Positions 36,319 through 47,639 of a stretch of 64,000 nt of DNA are shown here, piece after piece. Numbering within the stretch: the stretch's first letter is position 1; every line of letters starts with the position of its first letter. The stretch is from Fomitopsis serialis. Its lineage: Eukaryota; Basidiomycota; Agaricomycetes; Polyporales; Fomitopsidaceae. A program made the position numbers and the translations under genes. Under the pieces are notes generated by a model. It saw only the letters and a list, made by a program, of their open reading frames with translations, had not been told where the DNA came from and made no database searches. The stretch covers positions 310,001-374,000 of the forward strand of contig NW_025954986.1 in NCBI RefSeq assembly GCF_022376445.1, in the 5' to 3' direction.

Positions 36319-37889
36319 CAGAGAAACGATGACGCCTCTGCAGAAAGGTGTGTCGAGAGAAATACAGGCAAAAAACAAAGGATTGGTGCCACTCGGCGGC
36401 AACACCGCCTCGAGGCTAGGCCGGGACAAAGGAGTGTCGTGGACAATGGGATTCGCTTATCAGTTATGCCTTGAACATATGCTCGTGCAGGTCGGGTCTT
36501 CCCCTAGCTTGAGCGACGAATGTGCGGATGTAGCGAGATCGTCGTCGTCGGCGTTGAGGAACACGACGGCGGGGCGTCGACGATAACCCAGCATTTCCGA
36601 CTAAGTCACATGCGGATAAGGAATCGATTCTGCACAATAGCTTTGTGGAAAACTCACAAAGATTTATCGGAACCTATCAAGAACCTATGCTATCTTTACT
36701 TCAACTTTATCTCAATTGCTAAACAGCGATAAATGGCCTCGATCCGGATGCCTCGGTCGAGTGCTACACATCTTCCAACTTGGACCACTATACCGCTAAG
36801 TACTTGCCTCGACGTGTTGAGAGAGCTTGCGTGCTGGAGCTGAAGATTTTGGCTCCATCTCGTGCTACGATTCTCGAAGTGAGTCGCAGTTTGTTCAGAT
36901 ACTGGGCGGATTCATACCGTTCTTTCAGACTAACCTATCGACATTCTGTTGAGTACTAAAAAAACAGGCGATTGGGTAGGGCAGGCGACTCGGAAGGTGT
37001 CGAAAGTCGCTGAAGCACCTGTGCGCAACAACTACCCACTGCGAGGTCACGTATTACTTTGGCAGTACTGCGCGGAAGCATCAATCGCCCGACCCAGCAC
37101 AGCCGCGTTCGCTGGCGGATGCACAGCGACTCTACTCGAGCTTGAACCCTGATGCCCGTCCGACATCGACCAGGAAGTCTTGTGAAATCGCTATCTCCTT
37201 GTGGCCCAATGGCAAATGCATCTATCTAGTGGGTTAGTATTTTTTCTCAGTCATACAGATTCAACCTTGACCGATCATTCAACACGGTAATGGTTTCATT
37301 GTGACCTGACTATGCAGGGGTTTATTCCGCAGACCATTGTAGACTCGTCTCGACGCTGTCTCTTATGCGCGACGCTGGACACCAACCACCAACAAAAGCA
37401 GCAAACCGTTTCGCAGCACCGACCTGGGTGTATGCGATAAGGTAACGTGGGGTTGTCAGTTAGGACCCTTCTGGTCACTTGTGCTACATTGTCCATTGTG
37501 TGGCATACGCATGCCGTGGATCGGCCAGAGTATCAAGGCTGTTGCGTGAGTGCCGCTAGATCATTGTTCATTACCACAGCTTACCCCTCTGTTATGTCAA
37601 GCTCTGAACGCTACAGCGGTGCCAACTTGAGTACAACTCTCGTGGCCTTTGTTTCGCACCCTCCCGTTCCTCTGGGTTACGGTTACAAGTGCTTCGACCT
37701 TTTCCACAAGAACGTCGTCGCGTTTATGGGGTCATTCATGAGGATCGCAATGAAAATTCCAATGTAAGCCGCATCACTGTTCAGATTTCTACGATAGCCA
37801 TACGATGTCTATATCGTCCGTTGACAGACTTTCCTGTTGCAGATTGGACACACCCGTATCATCTCGTCAGCTTCTCTGCAATGGCCTTG
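36319..37889. other. no gene recognised
   Basis: Short chance frames. A frame at 37447-37767 has no motif or splice support. Confidence 0.35.
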
Positions 37890-38036
37890 GCCGACATCTC
37901 CGCCGCTTTCCAGCAGTCGCTTCGGAAATATGAGGCCTTTCGATCTCCTGAGATCAATGCATTCGCGCATTCTCCATTTCGATGTTTTCTGGCGTCCAAT
38001 TATCGAGATCGCGCTTCTTCGAGCTGATTGTTCCCG
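37890..38036 (+). repeat. dispersed repeat, copy 1 of 2 (upstream of F-box B)
   Basis: This block (ACATCTCCGCCGCTTTCCAG onward, with CTGAGATCAATGCATTCGCG inside) is repeated in inverted orientation at 59716-59872, about four-fifths identical. Both copies lie on the 5' side of the most similar F-box pair (B and D), so they probably belong to the same duplicated segment. Coding nature is unclear. Confidence 0.55.
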
Positions 38037-38170
38037 AAGTGATTGAGACATCGAATAAACTCGTGTATAGCCTCATTTGTCCCCATCCATATACGTATAT
38101 GCGAATGTCTCCAGTGCTCATACTGTACACACGGTCATCAGGGAAAGTGCCTCGCGAGGCGACCATTGGT

Positions 38171-38211
38171 ACACAGGCGCGTACGTCTCACGTGTATGAC
38201 GCGTGACCGTG
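38171..38211 (+). promoter_or_regulatory. conserved upstream element of F-box copy B
   Basis: Reads ACAGGCGCGTACGTCTCACG then TGTATGACGCGTGACCGTG. It contains the E-box CACGTG and ends about 130 bp upstream of the ATG. The equivalent blocks are at 41081-41120 and 19801-19840 (minus). Confidence 0.55.
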
Positions 38212-38342
38212 ACACCGTGTGGCTTTGTGTAGGGTTCAGCGGCTCTGTTCAGCTTTAGACTTGATTTGACCGCTAATTCTGGCTTGCCCACCGTCCTCTT
38301 TCCCCCATCATTACTACGAGCTCCTATCACTTACAGGCGAAT

Positions 38343-40757
38343 ATGGTGCCGAAGAAGTCCAAGCGAACAAAGACATCTGCGGCCACGGGCAGGGTTACTG
38401 CCAAAACGGAGGCTCGATGGAAGAATGTGCGCGGCCGACGCGGCGGCCTGCAAGATATGCTCAACATGCCGATCGATGTTATCCAGGAGGTAGAGTGGAG
38501 TCGTGCGCGAGGTATGTAAATCATTGACTGACGATATTGTGCAGATTTGCTTGTATCTCCATCCTCGCGATCTACTGAGCCTCTCCCGGACGTCGAAGTC
38601 GTTCCACACGTTCCTCATGCAGCGGAGCTCCGCCTATTTATGGAAGGGCTCGATCAAGAACATTGTAGACCTACCTCCGCGTCCAGAGGGGTGGATTGAA
38701 CCCGCATGGATATCCCTCATCTTCTCCCCATATTGCACGGTAAGTGGTACGGCTCCTGGTGAACTGCGTCATGTTTCTGATGTATATCTGCTCCCGCACG
38801 CGTTGTTTCTCAAGGCTTGCGGCACAGGTAAAGCCACAACCGTGTACTGGGAGTTTCTGGCTCGGTTCTGCGCACGTTGCAGGCCACAAATGTCAGCCTT
38901 TCGTTATCGACATTACTTACTCACGTTCGCTGAATGTCATTCCTACGTTCGCGTGTTAGGGTTGTTGCTACGAATAGGGTAGACAAGATCCTTAACTCCG
39001 ATCAATGGCGGAATTTCCATTGGATACCAAAGGATATATTCCTTACAGTAAGTACGTCTACACAGATGTTTCGAGCTCTACTAAGTGTGTTCGTAGGCCG
39101 TGGAGGTTACGGGGTTTAAGGGCCCGTGTTATAGCCAATCTCAAGTGTTCGAAGCTATCGACACTTACGGAAAGCTTTATGCGGCTGGGAAGTGGGATTC
39201 CGCAAGAAAGCTCGGTGATGAAGACATCAAACGAGCACGACGGTCCCGTGAGGTAGATCACGTCGTTCATTCATTCTGTACCATCTGGTCTGATCCAGCC
39301 ATGTCCGTGTAGCACGCGATCTTATGCCAAAAATGGGCCGAAAAGGAAGAGCACCTGCATACGGAGGAGGTTGAGGCCGTTATCCGCGAGCGCCTCGAGG
39401 AGTAAGCAGCATTAGACAGTCGGTCTGAAAACCACTCACCGCTAGACGTAGCATTGCCTCACGCCTACGTCCGCTTGGATGGGGTCTTGAACTCGACTTC
39501 GTACGAGGAAGAAACTACACACCACTCTCAGAACATAAGCATGTTCGGGTTGCCAAGAAACTCACTGAGCGAGGTGAGGCTCAGTCATCCGTCTGTAAAC
39601 GCTCTCATCGATGACGTCCCATTTGTTCAGTTTGGCAAAATGCGCAAGATGAGTTAGTCCAATGCATGAAACATATACGCAAAGAACGCCTGGAACACGA
39701 GTACGAGGCCATGCTGACGGCTCGTTGGTCTGTCCTGAAGAGCGCCGGCGACGAGATGCTAGACCGATCTTTTGGCAGGCGCCCGGAACTAATGGACTAC
39801 GGGATCGGCTTCGAGGACCTCGCTCTCTTCAAAGAGTTTCGCGATATCATGTGCGCGCCTGCTGACGAGGTCGTTGATCGAGCGCGTTTTCTGGCGCTGG
39901 AGGGCCAGTTGGACACACTCGTCGAGAAATGGCGGACACGCATATGCAAGCATCTCCGTGGACTCCTCAGCAAGTACAAGATCAAGTCGCCTAGAGGAGT
40001 GGATCCCCTCGACCTCGCCACAACGCTCTTTGAGTTCACCGAAAGCAGCTTTCCACGTATAGAGCCCTTCCCAAACGTCATTGCACCCAACGCTCTCCGC
40101 TTCCCGACTCCGAGGACCAGGAGAGACGCGTATGAAAAGTTCGTGTATTGGCAAGCACGTGCAGACCTGTCCTTCATAGGTACTGCGCTGAAGCCACTGA
40201 AACCGAATGCCTTCGTGCGACGGGTCATACAACTCTGTGGCAAGGATCCAGACACCGCAACAGCGAGAGAGATGGATGCTCTGGATGTCAGATTGGTCTC
40301 TGATGAGATTGTGACCTGGCGCGGTGCGGTGAGTGTTGCTTATGTCTTATATGGCCATCTGTCCTAACAGGAAATATTCATGCAACAGGTTGTGAAGGCC
40401 GCTAAGTGTGAACCGCACAACGTGCTCAATTGGCGGCTGGCCGACGCTCATGAAATCATCGAAGTGAAAGAAATCGAGATGAGAATATTGACAAAGGCGA
40501 AGGTGTGGACGTGCACCAGATGTGAGGAGTCACGTATGCCCGTGGCACGAGACATTGTCATGGAGCATCTTTGTACAGAGTGAGTGTTCATATTCTCGAC
40601 TTTGCTACCGAATCAAGCATGACCCGTGATGTTTAGACATGGGATCGCGCGTTCGGAGATTGTAGATGGGGATGTTGCGATGAACGAAACACTGGCGTCC
40701 TCTGTTCTGATGGGGTGTCGTATCGGGATTTACTATCTGAAATGTACTCAACGCTGA
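38343..40757 (+). CDS. F-box protein with C-terminal C2H2-like finger, copy B
   Basis: Apparently intact ten-exon member. Exons: 38343-38489, 38545-38739, 38815-38891, 38960-39047, 39097-39252, 39313-39401, 39446-39573, 39631-40328, 40389-40579, 40637-40757. All have GT-AG borders and matching phases. The basic N-terminus (MVPKKSKRTKT) leads to RWKNVRGRRGGLQDMLNMP and the F-box (IDVIQE-ICLYLHPRDLLSLSRTSKSF). Family blocks EGWIEPAWISLIFSPYC, KATTVYWEFLARFCARC and LGWGLELDFVRGRNYTPLS follow. The large exon 8 encodes the helical middle (IRKERLEHEYEAMLTARWSV). Exon 9 ends in WTCTRCEESRMPVARDIVME and continues HLCTEH, a C-x2-C-x14-H-x4-H zinc-binding pattern. F-box proteins normally act as SCF substrate adaptors. 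The finger suggests a recognition module, and its target is unknown. Nearest relative is copy D. Confidence 0.85.
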
Positions 40758-41080
40758 TCGATCCTGGAGCGCGAGAAGTGATCGGAGGCGAGGCAGTGAA
40801 TCACCGATCCAGCTTGTGGTAATGGGTAGTCCGTTACATTGTACGCTACTATGTTGACACTTATTTTGCCTGCTGGATTATTCACTAGTATGCCGTGTTC
40901 CATATATTCACGTCTCAGCGACGTAGCCTAGTCTTGCTGTACAGTTTTGAACTGTAATTCAATTGTGAGGTAGAGTCAGGATTGACACATACTGTACTAT
41001 GCATGAATGAGATGGGTTAGACTCTATGTTATGTCGTGTTTTGGCTGTAGCCGCCTACTAGCTTCTGGCAGCGTTGCTGC
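40758..41080. other. short spacer
   Basis: 3' flank of F-box B and distal upstream of F-box C. Nothing else seen. Confidence 0.5.
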
Positions 41081-41120
41081 CACAGGCGCGTATGTATCAC
41101 GTGTATTATGCGTGACCGTG
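41081..41120 (+). promoter_or_regulatory. conserved upstream element of F-box copy C
   Basis: Reads CACAGGCGCGTATGTATCAC followed by GTGTATTATGCGTGACCGTG. It contains CACGTG and lies about 170 bp before the ATG. It is nearly identical to the block before copy B. Confidence 0.55.
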
Positions 41121-41290
41121 GCGTGGCTCTGAGGCTCTCACTGGCAGCACTGTGGCCAACCAGTTCGCGTCAGTCTTCAGATCTTCGGACTCGGGACTCA
41201 CTACTTGGTTCTCAGACTAGAACGCTACATACTAGCTCATACATCTTTCCCTCTCTTTGTCACCTTTGCTTACGAATCTCGCACTCGAAC

Positions 41291-43702
41291 ATGCCTCCAA
41301 AGAAATCCAAAAGCCGAAAAGTCTCTGCGAGCGGGGTTACTGCCGAAGCATTGACGCGGTGGAAGAATGTGCGTGGTCGTCGGGGCGGCCTGAAGAGCAT
41401 AATCAATATGCCAATGGACGTCATCCAGGAGGTAAGGCGCGACTTACTATGCGCGGCGTAAGGTGCATGAATATTTGTTTGACGACGCTGTTCGACAGAT
41501 CTGTTTGTATCTCCATCCTCGCGGCTTACTGACACTCTCCCGAACGACGAAGTCATTCCATGCATTTCTCATGCAGAGGAGCTCCGCGTATCTATGGAAG
41601 GACGCCTTGAAGAAGGTCGATGGACTCCCTTCTTGTCCGGAGGGATGGATCGAACCCGCATGGGTGTCCCTCGTCTTCTCTCCGTATTGTACCGTAAGTA
41701 GGATGTCATACAACGGAATGCCGCAATTATCTGATGCGTGTTTTGGCACCGACGGCTTATATCTCTAGGCTTGCGGCGAGGGCAAAGCTGCGGCAGTAGC
41801 TTGGGAGTTTCTCGCCCGATTTTGCACGAGTTGTAGGGATAAAATGTCAGTCTCTCACCCCATATGTTTGATCACGTTCACTGACGCCGTTCCCGTATCT
41901 GAATCGCTAGGGTCGTCGCCGAGAATAAGTTGCGTCTCACACATGAACAGTGTCGACACTTCGGCATGATTTCAAAAGAGGCTTTCATCAAAGTAAGTAT
42001 TTGACAACAGTCTGAGCTCTGTATATCAACTAGTGCTTTCAGGCACCGGTAACTGGGTTCAAACGACACTGCTATATGTGGTCACAAATTCTTGAAGTCC
42101 TCGAAGCTTACGGAACACTTGATAAATCTGGGAAGGCGAAGGAGGCAAGTGACTGCGCTAACAAATACGTCCAGCAGGCGAGACGGTCACAAGAGGTAGG
42201 GTCTTTGCCATCATTGAGTGGGGTGAATATAGACCTGATGAGTATCATCTGTAGCATGCGGCCCTGTGCCGAAAGTGGGCTGACAATGAGGAGCGCCTGC
42301 GGACCGGGGAAGTAGAATCCATTATTCGTGGACGATTTAAGGAGTAAGGGCAGCCTCATTAATTGTCTTTATAATGCTCATCATGGGGATATAGCATCGT
42401 TTGTAGGCTACGCGCACTTGGATGGGGACCGGAGCTTGACTTTATCAAGACCCAAGACTACACGCCACTCTCTCAACACAAGCTTGTACTTGTTGCTAAG
42501 AAGCTCACCGACCGAGGTCAGTAACAGAGCAGTGTTCCTGTATATATATGCGCGAACTACCGCTGATCGATCTGTTCAGTATGGCAGAACATACAAAGCG
42601 AGTTCATCCATTGCATGGAAGGGATACGCGAGGAGCGCTTGGAACATGAGTTCAAACCCGTGCTGGCGAAGCGCTGGCCCATCCTAGTGAGCGCTGGGAA
42701 CGAGCTACTAGACCGGTATCTAGGCGAACATCCAGACCTGCTGGCTTACGGATTCAACGTTGGGGACCTTGCTATCTCTCAGGAGTTTCGCAACATAATG
42801 AACGAACCTGCCGACGAGGACGTGGACATCACAAGCTTTTTCGCCCTAGAGGGGCATGTGGGCACGATTGTGGAGAGATGGCGGACACGCGTCTGCGAAG
42901 AACTGCGCGGATTATTCGTCAAGCACGAAATCAAGTTGCCTGAAGGCAGGGACCCGCTTGAGCTCGCCACAACACTGTTCTCCGGCACTAGCACTAGCAC
43001 TAGCTTCTGGCAACATGCATTCTTTCCGGACGTCGTTGCAGATCGGTATCTGCGCTTCTCTGATAATTTCAAAGCGAAAGACGGGTACGAGAGGTTTGTG
43101 TACGACCAACCATCGGCACGGCTACGCTGCTATATATCGTGCGATATGCTTCGCCCGATACAACCTGGCGCAAAATTCATGCAAGAGATAATAGAGCTCT
43201 GCGGAAGGGATCCGGTCACCGTCACTGCGGAGGAAATGGATGTGCTGGATGTCAGATTGGTGGATGAATGTAGACATATATGTGTCACTTGGCGTGGCGC
43301 GGTATGCTTGGTATCCTCCATGTGGCTATGTCTTTCTGAATGGTTCCGTTGCAGATACTACTATCCTCGGCCAGAGGCGGCTGGTACAAATGGCGATTGG
43401 CCAGCATAGATGAGACTGCCAAGGTGAAGAAACTCGAGATGGTGAAATTAGAAAAAGAAAAGCTGTGGACGTGCACCAGATGTGAGACATCGCGCATGCC
43501 CGTGGATCGACACGCGATATGGGAGCATCTCCGAAACGAGTAAGTACTACATTGTCATTCACACTCGAGGCTGACTGCGTGCTGCTGTAGTCACGAGATT
43601 GAACGTCCGGAGACAGCGAATGAAGCCATCAAGATGAACCGGATTTTGGCATCGACAGTATTGGGGCGAATCATGATCCCTGTCGGTAAACTGCCAGCGT
43701 GA
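41291..43702 (+). CDS. F-box protein with C-terminal C2H2-like finger, copy C
   Basis: Apparently intact member with exons 41291-41431, 41499-41693, 41769-41845, 41911-41992, 42043-42195, 42255-42343, 42407-42516, 42580-43301, 43355-43539 and 43591-43702. It starts MPPKKSKSRKVSASGVTAEA, followed by RWKNVRGRRGGLKSIINMP and the F-box (MDVIQE-ICLYLHPRGLLTLSRTTKSF). Further family blocks are EGWIEPAWVSLVFSPYC, KAAAVAWEFLARFCTSC, LGWGPELDFIKTQDYTPLSQ and the long helical exon (MEGIREERLEHEFKPVLAKR). The finger is WTCTRCETSRMPVDRHAIWE then HLRNDH (C-x2-C-x14-H-x4-H). The tail MNRILASTVLGRIMIPVGK ends at TGA 43700. Same orientation as copy B, 530 bp downstream of it. Closest by sequence to copy A, not to its neighbour B. 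Confidence 0.86.
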
Positions 43703-44335
43703 ATCTTACAGGGCGCTCGGTCAGGATGCAGACAGACATCAGAGAGGAACCTGATCACGGCGATGGCCACATCATCTCCGAGTCAAGATTATCGGTGAAT
43801 GCTGGCACCGGTACGGCTAGCAGCCAGTGTACGAAGATGGTATTCTAAGCGAAGCGAGGCACGAGCGTCGCGTAGAAGTGAGTCTACGCATGCAGGAGGA
43901 GATTTAGGCGCGCATCGCTCTCCTCTGCGCGCCCACTCGGACGACCGCTCTCGAAGGCTCCGCGGCCGCTACGCCCTTCGAATAGCTCTCGTTTTCTTCC
44001 ACTAAGACTACACCACTTGTAGCTTACAGGAAGGGGACTATGGTACAACCTTCGCTCATCAATCCCGATGGCGACGAAGAGCCGGATTATGTGAGCAACG
44101 ACCAAATGATTGTACCACTCACAAATGCGTGGAGGATGGTCAACACAGAGTCGTAGTCTCTGTCTCGCAAGCTTGTCCGACATGAGCATCCAGCTGAGCG
44201 AGCAGCGGTTGCCATTGTGGACTGTCCGACTCCGAGTCCTTCGACCGCCGCCCAGTGCTCCGTCACCAGCGCTCTCGCTCACTGGTCGCCGGGCGGGACC
44301 AACCCGCTGAGTTTCTTTCATGCTGCACGCAACAC
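43703..44335. other. no gene recognised
   Basis: Spacer with short frames, leading into the minisatellite. Confidence 0.4.
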
Positions 44336-44812
44336 GCTTACACTGGCTCGCGTCGGCACGAGCATCGCTAGCTCGTGTCATGCACACGCGAGTCAGGCTG
44401 GAGGCAACATGCTTACACTGGACGCAGTATGCTTCACTGGCTCGTGTCAGCACGAGCTCATAGCCAGCGAGTGTCACACACGAGTCAGGCTGGACGCAGC
44501 AGGCTTATACTGGCTCGCGTCAGCACGAGCTCATAGCCAGCGAGTGTCACACCGGGTCAGGCTGGATGCAGTATGCTTACACCGGCTCGTGTCAGCACGA
44601 GCTCATAGCCAGCGAGTGTCACACACGGGTCGGGCTGGACGCAGCACGCTTACACTGGCTCGTGTCGGCACGAGCATAACACGCTCGTGTCATTCACTGC
44701 ACACGAGTCAGGAGCATGCAGCAGCAGCATGCTTACACTGGCACTGGCTCGTGTCGGCACGAGCGTAACGAACTCGTGTCATCCACTGCACACGAGTCAG
44801 GCTGGACACACC
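44336..44812. repeat. minisatellite of six hairpin-bearing units (about 70-90 bp)
   Basis: About six imperfect tandem units each begin GCTTACACTGGCTCGTGTC. Each contains the palindrome GCTCGTGTCGGCACGAGC (or with CAG in the loop) and ends near CACGAGTCAGGCTGGACGCA. Middle units share the insert CTCATAGCCAGCGAGTGTCA; the first and last two carry other inserts. Chance open frames cross the array, but no gene is supported. Confidence 0.8.
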
Positions 44813-45422
44813 GGGCTCGATGAGCACGACGCGGCACTGCTCCTCCTAGGGTCAGCGGAGCGATGTTTGCTTCGCGGCGCCCATCCGGCGGGACTCTGCG
44901 AACCGGTTGATCAGCAATACGGGTCATTGGCGTCGTCAGTGTTGGACACTGACTCACAGAGCATGTACGACGAGGCTCGTCGGCTTCTGGACTGGGGGTA
45001 ACGGCTTCGCCGCAACGCGCCGCCGTACTCGACGTCTTCATATTGGGTATCGCGGCTCACCCGTTGCCCCTCAGGTCCAGGCACACTCTTCGAGTCGGGC
45101 AGCCCTGCGGGCTGCGCCCCACACCGCCAATCATTCCCCTCTCGCTCTCTTGCAACTGACCATCCAAGCTCACTCAGTAATAATGAGGCGGGCTGCTGGT
45201 ACGCCTCGCTTCACACGTGACCGTCATATCCGCCACGCCGGTCATCGTATCCCAGTGCATAGACTTGAGCTCTGTGTATTGCAAGTGTGTCGCATTATAT
45301 GAAGCATGCTTAAGTAGCCATGTGGCATGCGCAGATGCGTACAGTCGGCGGTTACGTCGTCACTAAGACTCACAAATTTACTCGGATTGCGTACTTTTAG
45401 TAGGACGTTGCGACTTCAGGTA
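44813..45422. other. no gene recognised
   Basis: GC-rich spacer downstream of the minisatellite. Nothing supported. Confidence 0.4.
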
Positions 45423-45930
45423 TCCGACGCAGCTCGTTACTTACTACATTCTCAGTGGTCATCAACATCCCCCATTGACGTCGCGTTGCGAGAGACACTT
45501 CTGGCTGTCAAAGGTATGCGACAACAACAGGCCTTCATGGCCTGTCCGCCCTGCGCATGCGCTATGTCAATGAAGGTCACGGTGCGTTTTAACAGCTCTC
45601 CAACCTCAGCGAGATTGGCTCACGCGAATGCTAGGCCTGTCCACAAACCCCTGTTCATCTTCCCTACGCTGCCGGTGACTTCGCGTAGTGACAGTTATCC
45701 CCTGCTTATTACATTTGTTGCCTAACCAAAGTGACTCTGCATGGCGAGGGGCTGTGTGGCCTACTACACCAGAAAAGGTAAGAGATACCAAATGCGACCC
45801 TCGGTGGCTGTCACGGTGCGCCGGGGCGATTCGTCTGCGCATTTGCCTGGCCGCATGCTCCACAGTCTTCTAGTCGGGTCCGCCGTCTGGTGACTCTGGT
45901 GCGCAGCAGGGCGGCAGCGATATGTCCCGC

Positions 45931-45960
45931 CCAATATGACTAGGCCGCGCCCTATATAAG
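45931..45960 (+). promoter_or_regulatory. CCAAT box and TATA box of the PB1 gene
   Basis: CCAAT at 45931-45935 and TATATAAG at 45953-45960 precede the ATG (46011) by about 75 and 50 bp. This is a classical core promoter arrangement and is conserved in the inverted copy (55037-55066). Confidence 0.6.
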
Positions 45961-46010
45961 CAGTGAGTTCTTCGCTCACGGCCCTCAGACTCTTAGCATA
46001 CTCAGCCACA

Positions 46011-47210
46011 ATGTCTTCCCCCCAGCTTCACATCAAGCTCTTCCAGCCTAACGGCGTCACTCGTGCAATCGTCTTCACCGCCCTCCCGACTTGGGACGAG
46101 CTCGCCAATCGTGTCAAGTCTTTCTTCGACATCCCTGAGAACTCCGTCGCTCTGACCTACGTCGACGCCGACGGCGATGAGGTGACGCTGGACTCGCAAC
46201 CTGAACTCCATGAGCTCTTCACCACCCTTCCCGGAGACACCGACTCTACCACCCTTAAGTTCGCTGTCCGCGATATGCGCGACCTCCGTGAGGGCTCGTC
46301 ATCTGAGGATTCGGACCATACGATGTCTTCACCGTCAGTTCAAGACGATAGCGAATCACCGGTTGACCGCACCGCCGATCTCGTCGCCGGAGTGGACGCT
46401 GCTCAAGGTGAGCAAGCACCGCCTCAGATCGACGAACCTGTCGTTCGAGACCCTTCAGCCGTAAACATGTCCCCAGGGGGCTTCGACTCTCTTCGAGGCC
46501 GTGGCGGTCACCGAGGCGGGCGGGGCGGAGGACGGGGCCGCTGTGGAGGTCCTGTCCACGGCCATCGCGGCCTGCCTCGCGGTCCTCCTGGCAGGCCTCC
46601 CGCCGATCTGCCTTTCCCCTTCGTCCATGGTCTACCTCCTCGTGCTCGCGGCCACATCGTAAGCCACGGCCTTCCACCGCCCCCGATGAGTCATGAGATG
46701 ACCCGCGCACACAGCGCCCCTCCTGCGCTCTACGCCAATGCCCCTGAGGGCATGTTCCCTTTTGAGATATTCGTGGACATGGGTCTGTCTCGCGAGCGCT
46801 TTCCTCGGTCCCGTAGCCCCTCTACTTCTCCGTCTCGTAGCTCAACCCCGAACGACGGGTGCGACCGCCGCCCCCACGGACATGACCATCGTCAGCGGCA
46901 TCACGTCGACAATCACCGTCGTCACCACCACAACGTCGGTCATCACCATGGCCATGGCCAGCACCAGCGCGGGGGGCCTCAGCATTTCGGACGTGGTAGG
47001 GGATCCGCCTTTGCTTTCGACATGCGTGGTGGTCGCGGGCGAGGCGGCTTTGGAGGGCACGGTCCATTTGAGCACATGCGCTTCGAGATGTTCCCTGACT
47101 TGCAGCAGCATGCGTTCGGCTTCGGTGGGCGCGGTCGTGACTGCCTCCCTCCCGGGTTCGGCGCGCGTGGTCGCGGTTTGGGCTCCTTGGGCAATCCTTG
47201 GGCATGGTAA
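46011..47210 (+). CDS. PB1-domain protein with RGG and His-rich low-complexity tail
   Basis: Single-exon gene of 399 residues. Residues 1-85 form a PB1 domain: basic-type start LHIKLFQPNGVTRAIVFTAL and an OPCA acidic motif YVDADGDEVTLDSQPEL, resembling NBR1-type PB1 domains that mediate homo- or hetero-oligomerisation. Then follow an acidic linker, an RGG-type region (RGRGGHRGGRGGGRGRCGG), a Pro-rich stretch and SPSTSPSRSSTP. After that come a striking His/Arg run (RHHVDNHRRHHHNVGHHHGH) and a second GRG/FGG-rich region to the end (LGSLGNPWAW). An in-frame upstream ATG-less extension exists, so ATG 46011 is chosen because it opens the PB1 fold just after the TATA box. Oligomerising domain plus RGG and His-rich tail suggests RNA binding or condensate formation (inference). 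The intact copy of an inverted pair. Confidence 0.8.
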   Translation: MSSPQLHIKLFQPNGVTRAIVFTALPTWDELANRVKSFFDIPENSVALTYVDADGDEVTLDSQPELHELFTTLPGDTDSTTLKFAVRDMRDLREGSSSEDSDHTMSSPSVQDDSESPVDRTADLVAGVDAAQGEQAPPQIDEPVVRDPSAVNMSPGGFDSLRGRGGHRGGRGGGRGRCGGPVHGHRGLPRGPPGRPPADLPFPFVHGLPPRARGHIVSHGLPPPPMSHEMTRAHSAPPALYANAPEGMFPFEIFVDMGLSRERFPRSRSPSTSPSRSSTPNDGCDRRPHGHDHRQRHHVDNHRRHHHNVGHHHGHGQHQRGGPQHFGRGRGSAFAFDMRGGRGRGGFGGHGPFEHMRFEMFPDLQQHAFGFGGRGRDCLPPGFGARGRGLGSLGNPWAW

Positions 47211-47639
47211 ATCCACATGGGTTCGGATTTGAAGCTCGAGGGCCCGGCGCCGTGACGGTCGGTGTGGACGTCTGAGTATTGTTCGAATGAATTCATCATC
47301 TTTTCCCCCTCGAGCTTTCAGAGAGAAAACAAGAAAAACACCCAGGACATCATTAGCTTCTTGTACTTATAGTAAGCCGCACCAAGTAAACCATAGTAGG
47401 ATACACGAACCTTCCGTAATTAATGATGTGGCTCCGTAACATCCTCGTGCGAGTGAGTCTGGACTGTCGCCTTCTTGGAGCACTCGACGACCACGTCGTG
47501 ACACATACTAGCACGGGGACTCAGGTCTTACCAGCTGATAGCACAACATCCAACCAATAGATATCAGCAAGGCGCAAGTAAGTACATGCAGCCAGGCGTG
47601 AGCACCGACAGATATGGCGACAGCCGACCGACCGACACA
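47211..47639. other. convergent spacer
   Basis: Lies between the 3' ends of the PB1 gene (+) and the ligase gene (-). Nothing else recognised. Confidence 0.5.

Larger units (their letters stand above)
45423..47210. repeat. inverted segmental duplication, left arm
   Basis: This segment is repeated in opposite orientation at 53785-55567. The outer part (45423-45730) is about three-quarters identical and could be an old exon (frame SDAARYLLHSQWSSTSPIDV). The promoter and PB1 gene (about 45750-47150) are nearly identical between arms. The spacer of about 6.6 kb holds the ligase and two BTB genes. Confidence 0.75.

Noticed and set aside
43884..44768. Open frames across the 44-kb minisatellite on both strands
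   Set aside because: They follow the repeat, have no motif, and no splice or start context.
46255..46710. Open frames antisense to the PB1 gene (also at 54291-54746)
   Set aside because: They exist in both arms only because the underlying gene is duplicated. Composition reflects the RGG repeats in another frame.
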